A stretch of 57,164 nt of DNA. It comes from Fusobacterium_C necrophorum_A (lineage in GTDB: Bacteria; Fusobacteriota; Fusobacteriia; Fusobacteriales; Fusobacteriaceae). Positions 34,115 through 42,974 of the stretch are shown here, one piece after another (within the stretch, counting starts at the first letter, position 1; each line of letters starts with the position of its first letter). The stretch spans positions 1 to 57,164 of the forward strand of contig NZ_SBAP01000018.1 in NCBI RefSeq assembly GCF_004134945.1. The letters run 5' to 3'. Under the pieces are notes generated by a model. That model made no database searches. It was not told the DNA's origin and saw only the letters and a list, made by a program, of their open reading frames with translations. The translations under genes and the position numbers were made by a program.

Positions 34115-34153
34115 GAAGAAAATATTTGAGTTTTTAAGGAGATGACAAGAATC

Positions 34154-34921
34154 ATGGTCAAAAAAAAGTATATCGCACCTAATGTAATTACTGCCGGAAA
34201 TATGTTTCTAGGATATATTAGTATTATCGAATCCATTAAAGGACACTTTATCCCTGCCATTTGGTTTATTATTCTGGCAATGGTCTGTGACGGTTTAGAT
34301 GGAAAAACAGCAAGAAAATTGGATGCTTTCAGCGAATTTGGAAAAGAATTCGATTCTTTCTGTGATGCTATTTCTTTTGGAATTGCTCCTTCTATTTTAG
34401 TATATTCCATTCTAACTCAAGTAGCTCCCGGAAGTTTATTTATCATTCCTGTTTCTTTTCTATATGCTCTTTGTGGAGTTATGAGATTGGTAAAGTTTAA
34501 CATTATTACGGTTGCTTCGAGTGAAAAAGGAGATTTCAGCGGAATGCCGATTCCAAATGGAGCTTCTATGGTTTGCTCTTATTATTTAATTTGTCATACC
34601 ATATATCAGAACTTCCAAATGGATTTCTTTGATATCAATATTTTTATTGCAATCATTGTCTTAGCTGCCGCTTTAATGGTAAGTACCGTTCCCTTTAAAA
34701 CTCCGGATAAAACTTTTTCTTTTATCCCCAAACATAAAACTTTGATTTCTTTTTTGATTATTCTGATCATCGTAACTTTGAAATACAGTTTATTTATTGT
34801 AAGTTTCACTTATGTCTTACTAAACCTCCTATCTTTCTTCAGCAAAAAATTCATTGGAGAACATCAAACTCCTTTGGATGAATTCTTTGAAGTCGTGGAG
34901 GAAGAAGATGAAACAAAATGA
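34154..34921 (+). CDS. pssA: CDP-diacylglycerol--serine O-phosphatidyltransferase
   Basis: A 255-residue membrane enzyme that makes phosphatidylserine, the precursor of phosphatidylethanolamine. The CDP-alcohol phosphotransferase signature is complete: D46-x2-D49-G50-x2-A53-R54-x8-G63-x3-D67-x3-D71. About six hydrophobic helices follow or flank it. I chose the ATG at 34154; the ATG at 34142 starts right on the AAGGAG site with no spacing. It ends inside the GT9 gene, with a 14-base overlap. Confidence 0.92.
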   Translation: MVKKKYIAPNVITAGNMFLGYISIIESIKGHFIPAIWFIILAMVCDGLDGKTARKLDAFSEFGKEFDSFCDAISFGIAPSILVYSILTQVAPGSLFIIPVSFLYALCGVMRLVKFNIITVASSEKGDFSGMPIPNGASMVCSYYLICHTIYQNFQMDFFDINIFIAIIVLAAALMVSTVPFKTPDKTFSFIPKHKTLISFLIILIIVTLKYSLFIVSFTYVLLNLLSFFSKKFIGEHQTPLDEFFEVVEEEDETK

Positions 34922-35981
34922 CAGCATCAAAATCTTGGTTGTGAGATTTAAAAGAATCGGAGATGCCATTTTAGCATCTCCTGTTTGCAATTCTTTAAAA
35001 AAAACATTTCCCAATTCTTCCATTGACTACGTTTTATATGAAGATTCCGCCCCTCTTTTTGAAAATCATCCCTACATTGACAGAGTCATCTGTATCTCTA
35101 AACGAGAGCAGGAAAATCCCTTCCTATATTTAAAAAGAGTTTGGCAAATTACCAGAGAAAAATATGATATTGTTATTGACATTATGTCAACTCCCAAGAG
35201 TGAAGCATTCACGCTTTTTTCTCTTGGAAGTCCCTATCGAATTGGAAGAGTAAGCAAAGATAAAAAAAGAGGCTATACTTACAACTATCGCCAATACGAA
35301 CCGGAACATACGGAAAATAAGGTGGATAAATTTTTAAAACAACTGTTAAGCCCCTTTGAAAAAGATTTTCAAGTTCAATATGCTCCGGAATTAATTCTGT
35401 CCGTTTCGGAAGAAGAAAAACAGAAGATGAGAAGAAGAATGGAAGATATCGGTTTCTCTTGGAAAAAACCGATTATTCCCTTTGCAGTTCTTTCTCGAGT
35501 TCCCGGAAAAACATATCCTATCGAAAATATGAAAAAAATTATCCGATACTGTTTACAACATTATGATGCGCAATTTGTGTTTTTCTATTCTCCTGATCAA
35601 AAAAAACAAATACAGGAAATCGAAAAAGACTTGGAATATCCCAAGAATATCTTTAGCAACTTGGAGACCAAAGATATGAGAGAACTTATGGCACTGTTTG
35701 CAAACTCCACCTGCTATATCGGGAATGAAGGAGGTCCGAGACATTTGGCACAAGCCTTAGGATTACCCTGCTTCGCTCTTTTCAATCCTACTGCGGACAA
35801 AAAAGAATGGCTTCCCTATCCCAGTGCAAGCAATGTCGGAATTGAACCGAAGGATACTCTTGCTTTTCACAAAATGACAGAGGAAGAATATAAAACATTG
35901 ACAAAAGAAGAAGCATTTGCTCTGATGACGGTTCCTTTTATCCTTGAAAAGTTAAATCTTTTTTTATCCGCTATTCTCTAA
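34908..35981 (+). CDS. Glycosyltransferase family 9 (LPS heptosyltransferase-like)
   Basis: A 357-residue GT-B fold enzyme. It begins with L-V-V-R-F-K-R-I-G-D-A-I-L-A-S-P (about 9-24), the hallmark of ADP-heptose:LPS heptosyltransferases, and has the later N-E-G-G-P-R-H-L-A-Q-A-L-G donor-site segment near 274-286. The ATG has GGAGG a few bases before it, inside the end of pssA, so the genes are coupled. Its acceptor is presumably the inner core of lipopolysaccharide. Which heptose is added cannot be told. Confidence 0.88.
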   Translation: MKQNDSIKILVVRFKRIGDAILASPVCNSLKKTFPNSSIDYVLYEDSAPLFENHPYIDRVICISKREQENPFLYLKRVWQITREKYDIVIDIMSTPKSEAFTLFSLGSPYRIGRVSKDKKRGYTYNYRQYEPEHTENKVDKFLKQLLSPFEKDFQVQYAPELILSVSEEEKQKMRRRMEDIGFSWKKPIIPFAVLSRVPGKTYPIENMKKIIRYCLQHYDAQFVFFYSPDQKKQIQEIEKDLEYPKNIFSNLETKDMRELMALFANSTCYIGNEGGPRHLAQALGLPCFALFNPTADKKEWLPYPSASNVGIEPKDTLAFHKMTEEEYKTLTKEEAFALMTVPFILEKLNLFLSAIL

Positions 35982-36039
35982 AATTCTCTCTGAAAAGATA
36001 AGTTTTCTAAAATAAAAAAAATAGATATAAAATAATTTT

Positions 36040-36075
36040 AAAGGTCTATCTCAAACTATATTGAAATAGACCTTT
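36040..36075. terminator. Terminator between convergent genes
   Basis: A perfect 10-bp stem AAAGGTCTAT/ATAGACCTTT (36040-36049 and 36066-36075) with a 16-base loop. The T runs on each side are interrupted, so efficiency is uncertain. It separates the GT9 gene from the convergent membrane gene. Confidence 0.6.
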
Positions 36076-36119
36076 CTTATGTTACAGTTTTCAGAAATCG
36101 TATTGTATTGACTTTTGTA

Positions 36120-36581
36120 TTAAATTTGTCCCAACATTTTCAAAATAACTTGTGCTATAACGGCGGATCCTAAATAAGTTCCTAACATGACAAAAATAGC
36201 CAACACAAAAATTCTCCAACCTGTTTTTTTCAATCCTTCCAAATTCTTTCCGGTATAAATTCCCGCATAGGCTAATATGGGAGTACATAGAGCCAAAAAA
36301 TTAATTTTTGCAGTCTGAGAAGATAACAATCCCGCCAAAGGAACTCCGGGAATGGTCAATATAGTAGATAAGGTAACTACATAGGCAACCGCCGGAATTT
36401 TTAAAGGCAATATTTCCGCAAGTCCGATTCCTACAATAGCAATTGCCACTAAAATTAAAATGCCGGGTAAAGCTTCTAAGGGAGAAACTTTTGTTGCAAA
36501 GAAATTCCCAATCAAAGTAATCAAGGCGGTAATACATAAAACGGACAAAGATTCTTTTATATTCGTTAGATTTTTTATCAT
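36120..36581 (-). CDS. Small polytopic membrane protein, partner of DUF3100 protein
   Basis: A 153-residue protein with about five hydrophobic segments (near 12-28, 38-55, 60-80, 92-105 and 124-145). I do not recognise a family beyond its association. The ribosome site GAGAGGTGA overlaps the stop of the DUF3100 gene, two bases upstream, so the two proteins are probably made together and may form one transporter. It is the last gene of the M20 unit. Transport is inferred from topology and context only. Confidence 0.6.
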   Translation of the reverse strand: MIKNLTNIKESLSVLCITALITLIGNFFATKVSPLEALPGILILVAIAIVGIGLAEILPLKIPAVAYVVTLSTILTIPGVPLAGLLSSQTAKINFLALCTPILAYAGIYTGKNLEGLKKTGWRIFVLAIFVMLGTYLGSAVIAQVILKMLGQI

Positions 36582-36583
36582 AA

Positions 36584-37363
36584 TTATTTCACCTCTCCTC
36601 TTTTTTGTAATTTTTTATAAAGCCATTCCGCCAAAGGCAAGGAAACCCAAATAGACAGATAGACACCGTCCAAACCGGACAACATATTGCTCGTTGCCCC
36701 AAAGGCTGTCAATGTTTCCGCCATATCCGAATACAAGGTGGACAAAGCTCCTACGGATGCTGTCATCATACTTGCTGATCCCACTCCAGACGCCATTGCT
36801 AAAGAGTATGGATGAAGTGGTGTATAAGATGCCAATAAACTTGCCAGTAACCCCATAAAAATAGTTCCAAAAACGGTTCCGACAATATAAACTCCTAAAA
36901 CTCCTTCTCCCTCTTCGGAATCCAATCCAAAACGATCTGCAATGATAGCCACATTCGGTTCTCTTGCAATGGAATGAGCTCCTCCAATAGCTTCTCGATG
37001 TAAACCAAGAACCATTGCCACAGGAACTCCCAATAAAACAGTTCCTATATTTCCAATTTCCTGTAAAATGAGAGCAGGGCTTGCAGAAATAATTTTCGGT
37101 AAAGTCGGTCCTATGGTAGTTCCATATTTTGCCATCAGTAACATCAAAGTTACTCCTACCAAGGAACCGGCATCTTTCATATCTTTTTCATTCGCCGCCT
37201 TGACAAATTTCGCCACAATTCCAAAAATTAAAGCGTATAACATAGGAAACAAAGCAATAATTCCTCTCCCTAATTGAAACTTAAAAATTCCTATCCACTC
37301 TGCTAAAATAACCAAAAATAAAGCCAATATATGTAATTTGATATTTCGAATTCCCTCTTTCAT
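36584..37363 (-). CDS. DUF3100 membrane protein
   Basis: A 259-residue protein with about seven hydrophobic segments, resembling the DUF3100 family of unknown function. Conserved-looking parts are G-L-H-R-E-A-I-G-G-A-H-S (about 141-152) with charged residues inside the membrane region, and the glycine/alanine/serine-rich G-V-G-S-A-S-M-M segment near 200. The ATG at 37363 has GGAGG upstream and lies one base beyond the M20 stop. Genes of this type are seen beside M20 amidohydrolases, so it may import the enzyme's substrate or export the product; this is inference. Confidence 0.7.
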   Translation of the reverse strand: MKEGIRNIKLHILALFLVILAEWIGIFKFQLGRGIIALFPMLYALIFGIVAKFVKAANEKDMKDAGSLVGVTLMLLMAKYGTTIGPTLPKIISASPALILQEIGNIGTVLLGVPVAMVLGLHREAIGGAHSIAREPNVAIIADRFGLDSEEGEGVLGVYIVGTVFGTIFMGLLASLLASYTPLHPYSLAMASGVGSASMMTASVGALSTLYSDMAETLTAFGATSNMLSGLDGVYLSIWVSLPLAEWLYKKLQKRGEVK

Positions 37364-37364
37364 G

Positions 37365-38561
37365 TTATGCCTCCTCCCCATTTAAGAAATCCAGAGCTGT
37401 CTGTACAAAAAGTGCCGCTCCTACAACAAAATAATCTTCATTCACATCAAATTTCGGATTGTGATGCGGATAAACCGTTCCGTCATCATAAACTTTCGGA
37501 TTGGACAGAAAGAAAAATGTTCCGGGAGCTTTTTGTAAAAAATATGCCATATCTTCTCCCCCTAATACCGGCGATTCCATTTGATAAATTTGTTCTTCTT
37601 TTAGAATTTTTCGAGCGGATTTCAAAAAATTTTGAGTGAATTTTTTATCATTTATGACAACAGGATATTTGAAATCATATTCTATTTCGTAAGTTCCTCT
37701 TGCCGCTGCCGTTATATGTTTTACAATACTCTCAATTCTTTCCGCTAAAAATTTTCTTGTACTCTCATTGGTCGCCCTCACAGTCCCTTCCAATTCCACA
37801 ATGTCAGGAATAATATTTTGACAATATCCTCCTTGAATACGACAAACCGAAACAATAGCAGGTTCTGTTGCTTTAATCTCTCTACTTACAATTCCTTGTA
37901 AGGCTGTTACCACTTGGCTTGCTAATAGAATCGGATCCACTCCCATTTGTGGATAAGCCCCATGACAACCTTTTCCAATCACTTTGATAAGAAATCGATC
38001 CATCGATGCCATCATACAGGAATCCCGATAACCAATACTCCCCATCGGAATTTCCTCACTGATGATTCCTTCATGTAATCCGATAACAGCATCTACATGA
38101 GGATTTTCCATCGCTCCTTCTTCAATCATAGGCAAGGCTCCTCCGGGATATTCTTCTCCGGGTTGAAATAATAATTTTACATTTCCGCAAAATTGGTTTC
38201 GATGAGTCGAGAAATATTTGGCTGCCCCTAACAACATTGCCATATGTCCGTCATGACCACAGGCATGCATACATCCGTTTTTCGCAGCAAAATCCAAATT
38301 TGTTTCTTCCGGAATCGGAAGAGCGTCCATATCCGCCCTCAATCCAATGGTCTTGCCTTTTCCCTTTTCTCCTGAAATAACAGCAACAATTGCATTTCCA
38401 TTGACAAGAGTGTTATAAGTTATCCCCATTGATTCCAACTCTCTTTTCAAATATGCCACCGTCTTGGGAAGTTCTAAATTCAGTTCCGGAATCTGATGTA
38501 AATCTCTTCTCCATCGGATCATATCGGAATGAAGAGCTTTCATATCCTTCAACACTTCCAT
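37365..38561 (-). CDS. M20-family amidohydrolase (IAA/hippurate hydrolase-like)
   Basis: A 398-residue dinuclear metallohydrolase that splits amide bonds of N-acyl or aminoacyl conjugates. The metal site motifs are H-A-C-G-H-D (about 99-104, with Cys101), P-G-E-E-Y-P-G-G (about 134-141) and the final H-H-N-P-K-F-D near the C-terminus. This is the HipO/AmhX/IAA-amino acid hydrolase branch. The ATG at 38561 has GAGGTG six bases upstream; the longer frame to 38579 has none. It heads a unit with two membrane genes. Related AbgA/AbgB proteins cleave p-aminobenzoyl-glutamate, but no abgAB pair is present. Confidence 0.9.
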   Translation of the reverse strand: MEVLKDMKALHSDMIRWRRDLHQIPELNLELPKTVAYLKRELESMGITYNTLVNGNAIVAVISGEKGKGKTIGLRADMDALPIPEETNLDFAAKNGCMHACGHDGHMAMLLGAAKYFSTHRNQFCGNVKLLFQPGEEYPGGALPMIEEGAMENPHVDAVIGLHEGIISEEIPMGSIGYRDSCMMASMDRFLIKVIGKGCHGAYPQMGVDPILLASQVVTALQGIVSREIKATEPAIVSVCRIQGGYCQNIIPDIVELEGTVRATNESTRKFLAERIESIVKHITAAARGTYEIEYDFKYPVVINDKKFTQNFLKSARKILKEEQIYQMESPVLGGEDMAYFLQKAPGTFFFLSNPKVYDDGTVYPHHNPKFDVNEDYFVVGAALFVQTALDFLNGEEA

Positions 38562-38598
38562 ATCACTCACCTCTTTCATATTTTATTTTTTAACGATT

Positions 38599-38627
38599 AT
38601 TATACAAGCTTATCTTATAAATAGCAA
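38599..38627 (-). promoter_or_regulatory. Promoter of the M20/DUF3100 unit
   Basis: TTGCTA (38627-38622), a 17-bp spacer and a perfect TATAAT (38604-38599) on the minus strand, 37 bases ahead of the M20 start and just below the hpf terminator. Confidence 0.65.
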
Positions 38628-38633
38628 GTGAAA

Positions 38634-38676
38634 TATAAAAAAAGAGCATCTACCTCTTTTTATGATAAATGCTCTT
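38634..38676 (-). terminator. Terminator after hpf
   Basis: An 8-bp stem AAGAGCAT/ATGCTCTT (38642-38649 and 38669-38676) with a 19-base loop, followed on the minus strand by a T-rich run. It separates hpf from the M20 promoter. Confidence 0.65.
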
Positions 38677-38713
38677 ACAAAGACTATTTCCTACTATTCT
38701 TTTTCAACGGATA

Positions 38714-39256
38714 CTATTCTTCATCTATAATATATCCATAATCTCCGTCTTTTCTCTTATAAACAATAGACATTTTTCCTGTTTCCAAAGACTTGAAAGC
38801 AAAGAATTGTTTATCCAAAACTTCAAGTTGTAATAAAGCTTCTTCCATACTCATCGGTTTTTTTGGTAACAATACTTTTACCATTCGTCTTTCTTCTTGA
38901 TTTGTTACAATACCGCTTTCCGGATCAAACTTCCAACTTTTTCCCCCCTTTTGAGAATTTGCCCGTTTGTTTTTATCCTTATGTTTTTTCAATTGAACTT
39001 CCAAAGCATCTGCGGCTTGATCAATGGCGAAATATAAATCTTCTTCAGTAGAAGTTGCCTTTAAGGTTTTCCCACTCAAATAAGCCAATACTTCCGCACT
39101 GTGATAATTTCCTGTTTTTAATTTCACAGCCGATAAGGTGACATTAATCTCCAAAATTCCATCATGAAACTTCTCTACTTTTTCAAACTTTCGTTCTGCA
39201 TAAGCCTTAATTGCATCTGTTAGTACTAGTCGTTTTCCTTGAATTGATAATTTCAT
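38714..39256 (-). CDS. hpf: Ribosome hibernation promoting factor, long form
   Basis: A 180-residue protein of the long HPF type, which dimerises 70S ribosomes into 100S particles during starvation. The N-terminal S30AE domain (about 1-105) binds the small subunit, a basic linker (about 95-115) follows, and the C-terminal domain (about 120-178) drives dimerisation. The short Proteobacterial form lacks the last part. It has its own promoter and terminator, so it is probably monocistronic and growth-phase controlled. Confidence 0.93.
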   Translation of the reverse strand: MKLSIQGKRLVLTDAIKAYAERKFEKVEKFHDGILEINVTLSAVKLKTGNYHSAEVLAYLSGKTLKATSTEEDLYFAIDQAADALEVQLKKHKDKNKRANSQKGGKSWKFDPESGIVTNQEERRMVKVLLPKKPMSMEEALLQLEVLDKQFFAFKSLETGKMSIVYKRKDGDYGYIIDEE

Positions 39257-39295
39257 AATATCACATCCTTTTCTTGTAAACCTTTTGTTACTATC

Positions 39296-39324
39296 ATTAT
39301 ACCCTGTAAAATTTCTTTTTTCCA
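39296..39324 (-). promoter_or_regulatory. Promoter of hpf
   Basis: TGGAAA (39324-39319), a 17-bp spacer and a perfect TATAAT (39301-39296) on the minus strand, about 40 bases ahead of the hpf start, in the gap after the lolD stop. Confidence 0.55.
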
Positions 39325-39332
39325 GTATTATT

Positions 39333-40016
39333 TTAAATTTCTTCCAAGATTCCCTTTTTCAAATAAATTTGTCGGGAAGAAATCTTTGCAAGTTCTTTCG
39401 AATGTGTCACGACAATAATGGTTTGCCCAAACGTTTGGTTAATTTCTTTCAAAATATTAAAAATGGTTTCACTGGTTTCCTCATCCAAATTTCCTGTGGG
39501 CTCGTCCGCCAACAAAAGTTTCGGCCGGTTGATTAGGGCTCTGGCAATCGCCACTCTCTGTTTTTCTCCTCCGGACAACTGATTCGGCTTGTGCTTCAAT
39601 CTTTCTCCCAAGCCGACAGAATGCAAGAGTTCCTCCGCTCTTGTTTTAATTTCTTCCTTTTTTAACTTCTTAGCCAACATCGCCGGTAGCATGACATTTT
39701 CTAAAGCTGTAAACTCAGGCAATAAATAATGAAACTGAAAAACAAAACCTAAAAATTCATTTCGAAGCTGATTTTTCTCTATCTCTGTAACTGTTGAAAG
39801 AAGTTTTCCTCCCAAAATAATTTCTCCTTCGTCCGCCTTATCCAACAGTCCGATTAAATTCAGAAGAGTAGATTTTCCGGAACCCGATCTTCCTAAGATT
39901 GTCACAAATTCTCCTTTTTCAATATTAAAACTCAAATCACGAATAATATGTAACTTCGTCCCTGTTTCCTGATAATATTTCTCTAAATGTTTTAATTCCA
40001 AAATAAACTTACTCAT
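39333..40016 (-). CDS. lolD: Lipoprotein-releasing ABC transporter, ATPase LolD
   Basis: A 227-residue ATPase that powers release of outer-membrane lipoproteins from the inner membrane. Walker A G-R-S-G-S-G-K-S-T is at about 42-50, the signature L-S-G-G-E-K-Q-R-V near 143-151, and Walker B L-L-L-A-D-E-P-T-G-N-L-D follows. It overlaps the LolC-like permease gene by eight bases. LolD belongs to the MacB-type group, so a different export role cannot be fully excluded, but the permease partner and two-membrane context favour Lol. Confidence 0.88.
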   Translation of the reverse strand: MSKFILELKHLEKYYQETGTKLHIIRDLSFNIEKGEFVTILGRSGSGKSTLLNLIGLLDKADEGEIILGGKLLSTVTEIEKNQLRNEFLGFVFQFHYLLPEFTALENVMLPAMLAKKLKKEEIKTRAEELLHSVGLGERLKHKPNQLSGGEKQRVAIARALINRPKLLLADEPTGNLDEETSETIFNILKEINQTFGQTIIVVTHSKELAKISSRQIYLKKGILEEI

Positions 40017-41178
40017 GTCTCAATGCCTCCACACTCTCCATTTTTGACGCTCGATAGGCAGGAAAAATACTGGAAATAAAAATAATAGCAATATTTGCCC
40101 CTACAATGACGGCAATTTCTTTTCCGGAAATTTCAATCGGAATCTTGGTCAAATAATAAATAGAAGTCACGAAAGCCAGGCTATAATTTTTCAAATACCA
40201 TAGAATTCCCATCGAAGCACATACTCCAAAAAGAATTCCTGTCATTCCTAAAATCAAACCTTGAATTAAGAAAATTACCATGATATTTTTTCTTGAAAAT
40301 CCCATGGAACGAAGAATCCCTATATCTTTTACCTTTTCTCTTACCAAAGTATTCAAAGTAACCCAAACAACAAAACCGGCAATAATCACGATCAAAGAAA
40401 ACACTAAAATCATGACCGTTTTCTCCAAAGAAAGAGCAGATAACAAATTGCGATTCATAGTTCCCCAAGTCATTGCCATCATTCCAAATTTCTGAGAAAT
40501 TTTTTCTGCCACTTTAGGAGCATCATAAGGATTTTGCAAACGGACATTAATTTTATCTGCCACTCTTCCTCGATAAGACATGTATTGTGCCATTTCCAAT
40601 GGAATTAAGACCAAATTCACGTCGTATTCATAAAAGCCGCTTTGAAAAATCCCCGCAATTTGAAGTGGAATTTCGGTATTTTCGGCAGAAATCATCGTAA
40701 TTTCCTCTCCAACTTTCATTCCTGTCGAATCAGCCAATTCTTTCCCGACATAAATCCCATTCTTTTTACCGAAGTCTATCTTTCCCTCTTTCATCATGGA
40801 AGATAAATCCAAAGCCTTTTCCGCCTTTTCCAAGTCATAAGCTTCGACTTTCACTCCGGAAGTATAACTTCCAAAAACTCCATGGTATTTGATGATAGCC
40901 TGTGTTGCTATCATAGGAATGCTTCCTTTGACTCCTTTTATTTGATTTATTTTTTGCGATATCTCTTCATAATCCGTTATTTCTTGATTTGTGCTGTCAC
41001 TTACCAGAATATGACTGGTTAAAGACAGAATACTTTGGATCATATTTTTATCCAAACCATTTGAAATTCCAATGGAAACGGTTAATACCGTTACCCCAAT
41101 GAAAACTCCCAACACGGAAATAAAACTTTGTTTTTTTCGTTCCACTATATGCTTCTTCGCAATAAAAAATTCTATCAT
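40009..41178 (-). CDS. Lipoprotein-releasing permease, LolC/LolE family
   Basis: A 389-residue permease with a first membrane helix (about 18-40), a periplasmic domain (about 45-255) and three helices near the C-terminus. It is the only LolC/E-type permease in the window; in E. coli LolC and LolE form a heterodimer, whereas single-permease species use LolF-type homodimers. The ATG at 41178 has AGGAGTGA upstream; the longer frame runs into recQ. It starts two bases after the recQ stop. Confidence 0.85.
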   Translation of the reverse strand: MIEFFIAKKHIVERKKQSFISVLGVFIGVTVLTVSIGISNGLDKNMIQSILSLTSHILVSDSTNQEITDYEEISQKINQIKGVKGSIPMIATQAIIKYHGVFGSYTSGVKVEAYDLEKAEKALDLSSMMKEGKIDFGKKNGIYVGKELADSTGMKVGEEITMISAENTEIPLQIAGIFQSGFYEYDVNLVLIPLEMAQYMSYRGRVADKINVRLQNPYDAPKVAEKISQKFGMMAMTWGTMNRNLLSALSLEKTVMILVFSLIVIIAGFVVWVTLNTLVREKVKDIGILRSMGFSRKNIMVIFLIQGLILGMTGILFGVCASMGILWYLKNYSLAFVTSIYYLTKIPIEISGKEIAVIVGANIAIIFISSIFPAYRASKMESVEALRHE

Positions 41179-41180
41179 GC

Positions 41181-42956
41181 TCACTCCTCTTCCTGTAAAA
41201 TACATGCTAAAAATTCTTCTCCATACTGAGAAAATTTTTGATTTCCAACCCCTTGAATTCTCATCATATCATATTTTGTTTTTGGACGAAATTGTGAAAA
41301 TTCCCATAGGGTTAAATCTGAAAAAATAATATAGGGTGCCACCTTTTCTCGTTCGGAAATTTCCAATCGTAGACGAAGCAATTTTCGAAAAAGAGGATTT
41401 CTTCGCATAGAAAAACGGACCTCTTCTTCCTCCTTTCTCAGAACTTTTCTTCTGTCCCGCAAAATTTCCCAGCTCTGTGTGTTTAACTTCAAAACCGGAA
41501 AACTTCCGGCTGTTTGTGCCATATAGCCCTCCGCCAATAAATAGTGAATGAAGTCCTCCAACCAAGTAATTTCTTTTTCTTTCATAATTCCAAAAGTGGA
41601 AAGCCTATCCAACCCCTTATATTTCATCTTACTATCCGCTTTTCCCAATAAAATATTGGTAACTGTGGATTGACCGATATTTTCTTTTGCTCTGCCAATA
41701 CAAGAAAGAATTTTTTTTGCTTCCAAACTAAAGTCCTTTACATCTTTTTGTTTTCTACAATTTCCACAAAAGCCGCAGTAATTTTTGACTCTTGCCTCTC
41801 CAAAATAGGATAAAATAAATTCTCGGTAACAGGACTCCAGCTCCGCATACTCTATCATCTTATCCAATTTATGTAGTTTTTCTTTTTTAAAGTCTTCTTC
41901 CATCTCTTCATTTTTTTCAATAAAAAATCTCTGGGTTGCGATGTCTTCTTCCTGATATAATAAAATTGCCTCTGCTTGCCCTCCGTCTCGTCCGGCTCTT
42001 CCGGCCTCCTGATAATAACTCTCCAAATCTCCGGGTAAATTTGCATGTATCACAAAGCGAACATTGGATTTGTCAATTCCCATTCCAAATGCATTCGTTG
42101 CTACCATCACTTGAAGTTTATCTTGCAAAAAATCATTTTGACTTTCCTCTCTCTCCTGTTTTTCCATTCCTCCATGATATTTTCCGACAGAATATCCACG
42201 AATTTCTTTTAAATAGCTGTACATACTGTCCACAGATTTCCGAGTGGAACAATAGACGATCCCGGCTTCTCCCTGTGATTTTTTTAAATAATCTGCAACA
42301 TATGCCTCCGGAACTTTCCCCCTCTCAACACGAAAATATAAATTTTTTCGATTGAAACTCCCCTGATAAATAAAGGCATTGGGAATATTTAATTTCTCCA
42401 AGATATCCTCCTGCACCCTTGGAGTTGCTGTCGCCGTGAGTGCCAAAACTTGCACTCTCTGTCGCAATTTTCTTATAAAACCCGGAATTCCCAAATAGGA
42501 CTTTCGAAAGTCATGTCCCCACTGTGAAATACAATGAGCCTCATCCACCGCCAACAAAGAAATTTTTATTTTTTGCATCAGTATTACGAAGTTCTCATTC
42601 AAAAGTCTTTCGGGAGCCACATACAAAATTTTAATCTCTCCTCGAAGAATTTTTCCCACCAAGCGTCGATATTCTTCCGACCTTAAGGTAGAATTTAAAA
42701 AAGCCGATTTCACTCCTACCATTTTCAAAGCATCCACTTGATCTTTCATCAAAGAAATTAAAGGAGAAATGACCAAAGTCAGTCCTTCAAACAAAAGGGC
42801 AGGGATTTGGTAACAGATCGATTTTCCTCCGCCTGTTGTCAAAATTCCCAAAACCTCTTTCCCTTGAAAAACGGAATCCAAAATCACTTTCTGTCCTTTT
42901 CGAAAGTTTCGATAACCGTATATGTCCTGCAATAATTTTCTTGCCTCTTTTTCCAT
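41181..42956 (-). CDS. recQ: ATP-dependent DNA helicase RecQ
   Basis: A 591-residue superfamily 2 helicase for recombination repair. Walker A T-G-G-G-K-S occurs near 41-46, the DEAH-type motif V-D-E-A-H-C-I-S-Q-W-G near 136-146, and helicase motif VI Q-E-A-G-R-A-G-R-D near 308-316. A zinc-binding RQC segment with four cysteines (near 374-402) and a C-terminal HRDC domain are present. This is the complete RecQ layout. dprA precedes it by 18 bases. Confidence 0.95.
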   Translation of the reverse strand: MEKEARKLLQDIYGYRNFRKGQKVILDSVFQGKEVLGILTTGGGKSICYQIPALLFEGLTLVISPLISLMKDQVDALKMVGVKSAFLNSTLRSEEYRRLVGKILRGEIKILYVAPERLLNENFVILMQKIKISLLAVDEAHCISQWGHDFRKSYLGIPGFIRKLRQRVQVLALTATATPRVQEDILEKLNIPNAFIYQGSFNRKNLYFRVERGKVPEAYVADYLKKSQGEAGIVYCSTRKSVDSMYSYLKEIRGYSVGKYHGGMEKQEREESQNDFLQDKLQVMVATNAFGMGIDKSNVRFVIHANLPGDLESYYQEAGRAGRDGGQAEAILLYQEEDIATQRFFIEKNEEMEEDFKKEKLHKLDKMIEYAELESCYREFILSYFGEARVKNYCGFCGNCRKQKDVKDFSLEAKKILSCIGRAKENIGQSTVTNILLGKADSKMKYKGLDRLSTFGIMKEKEITWLEDFIHYLLAEGYMAQTAGSFPVLKLNTQSWEILRDRRKVLRKEEEEVRFSMRRNPLFRKLLRLRLEISEREKVAPYIIFSDLTLWEFSQFRPKTKYDMMRIQGVGNQKFSQYGEEFLACILQEEE

Positions 42957-42974
42957 GTTATATTTCCTTCTTCT

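Noticed and set aside
37365..38561. AbgA/AbgB assignment for the M20 gene
   Set aside because: Only one M20 gene is present, it lies about 14 kb from abgT, and its motifs fit the HipO/IAA-hydrolase branch equally well.
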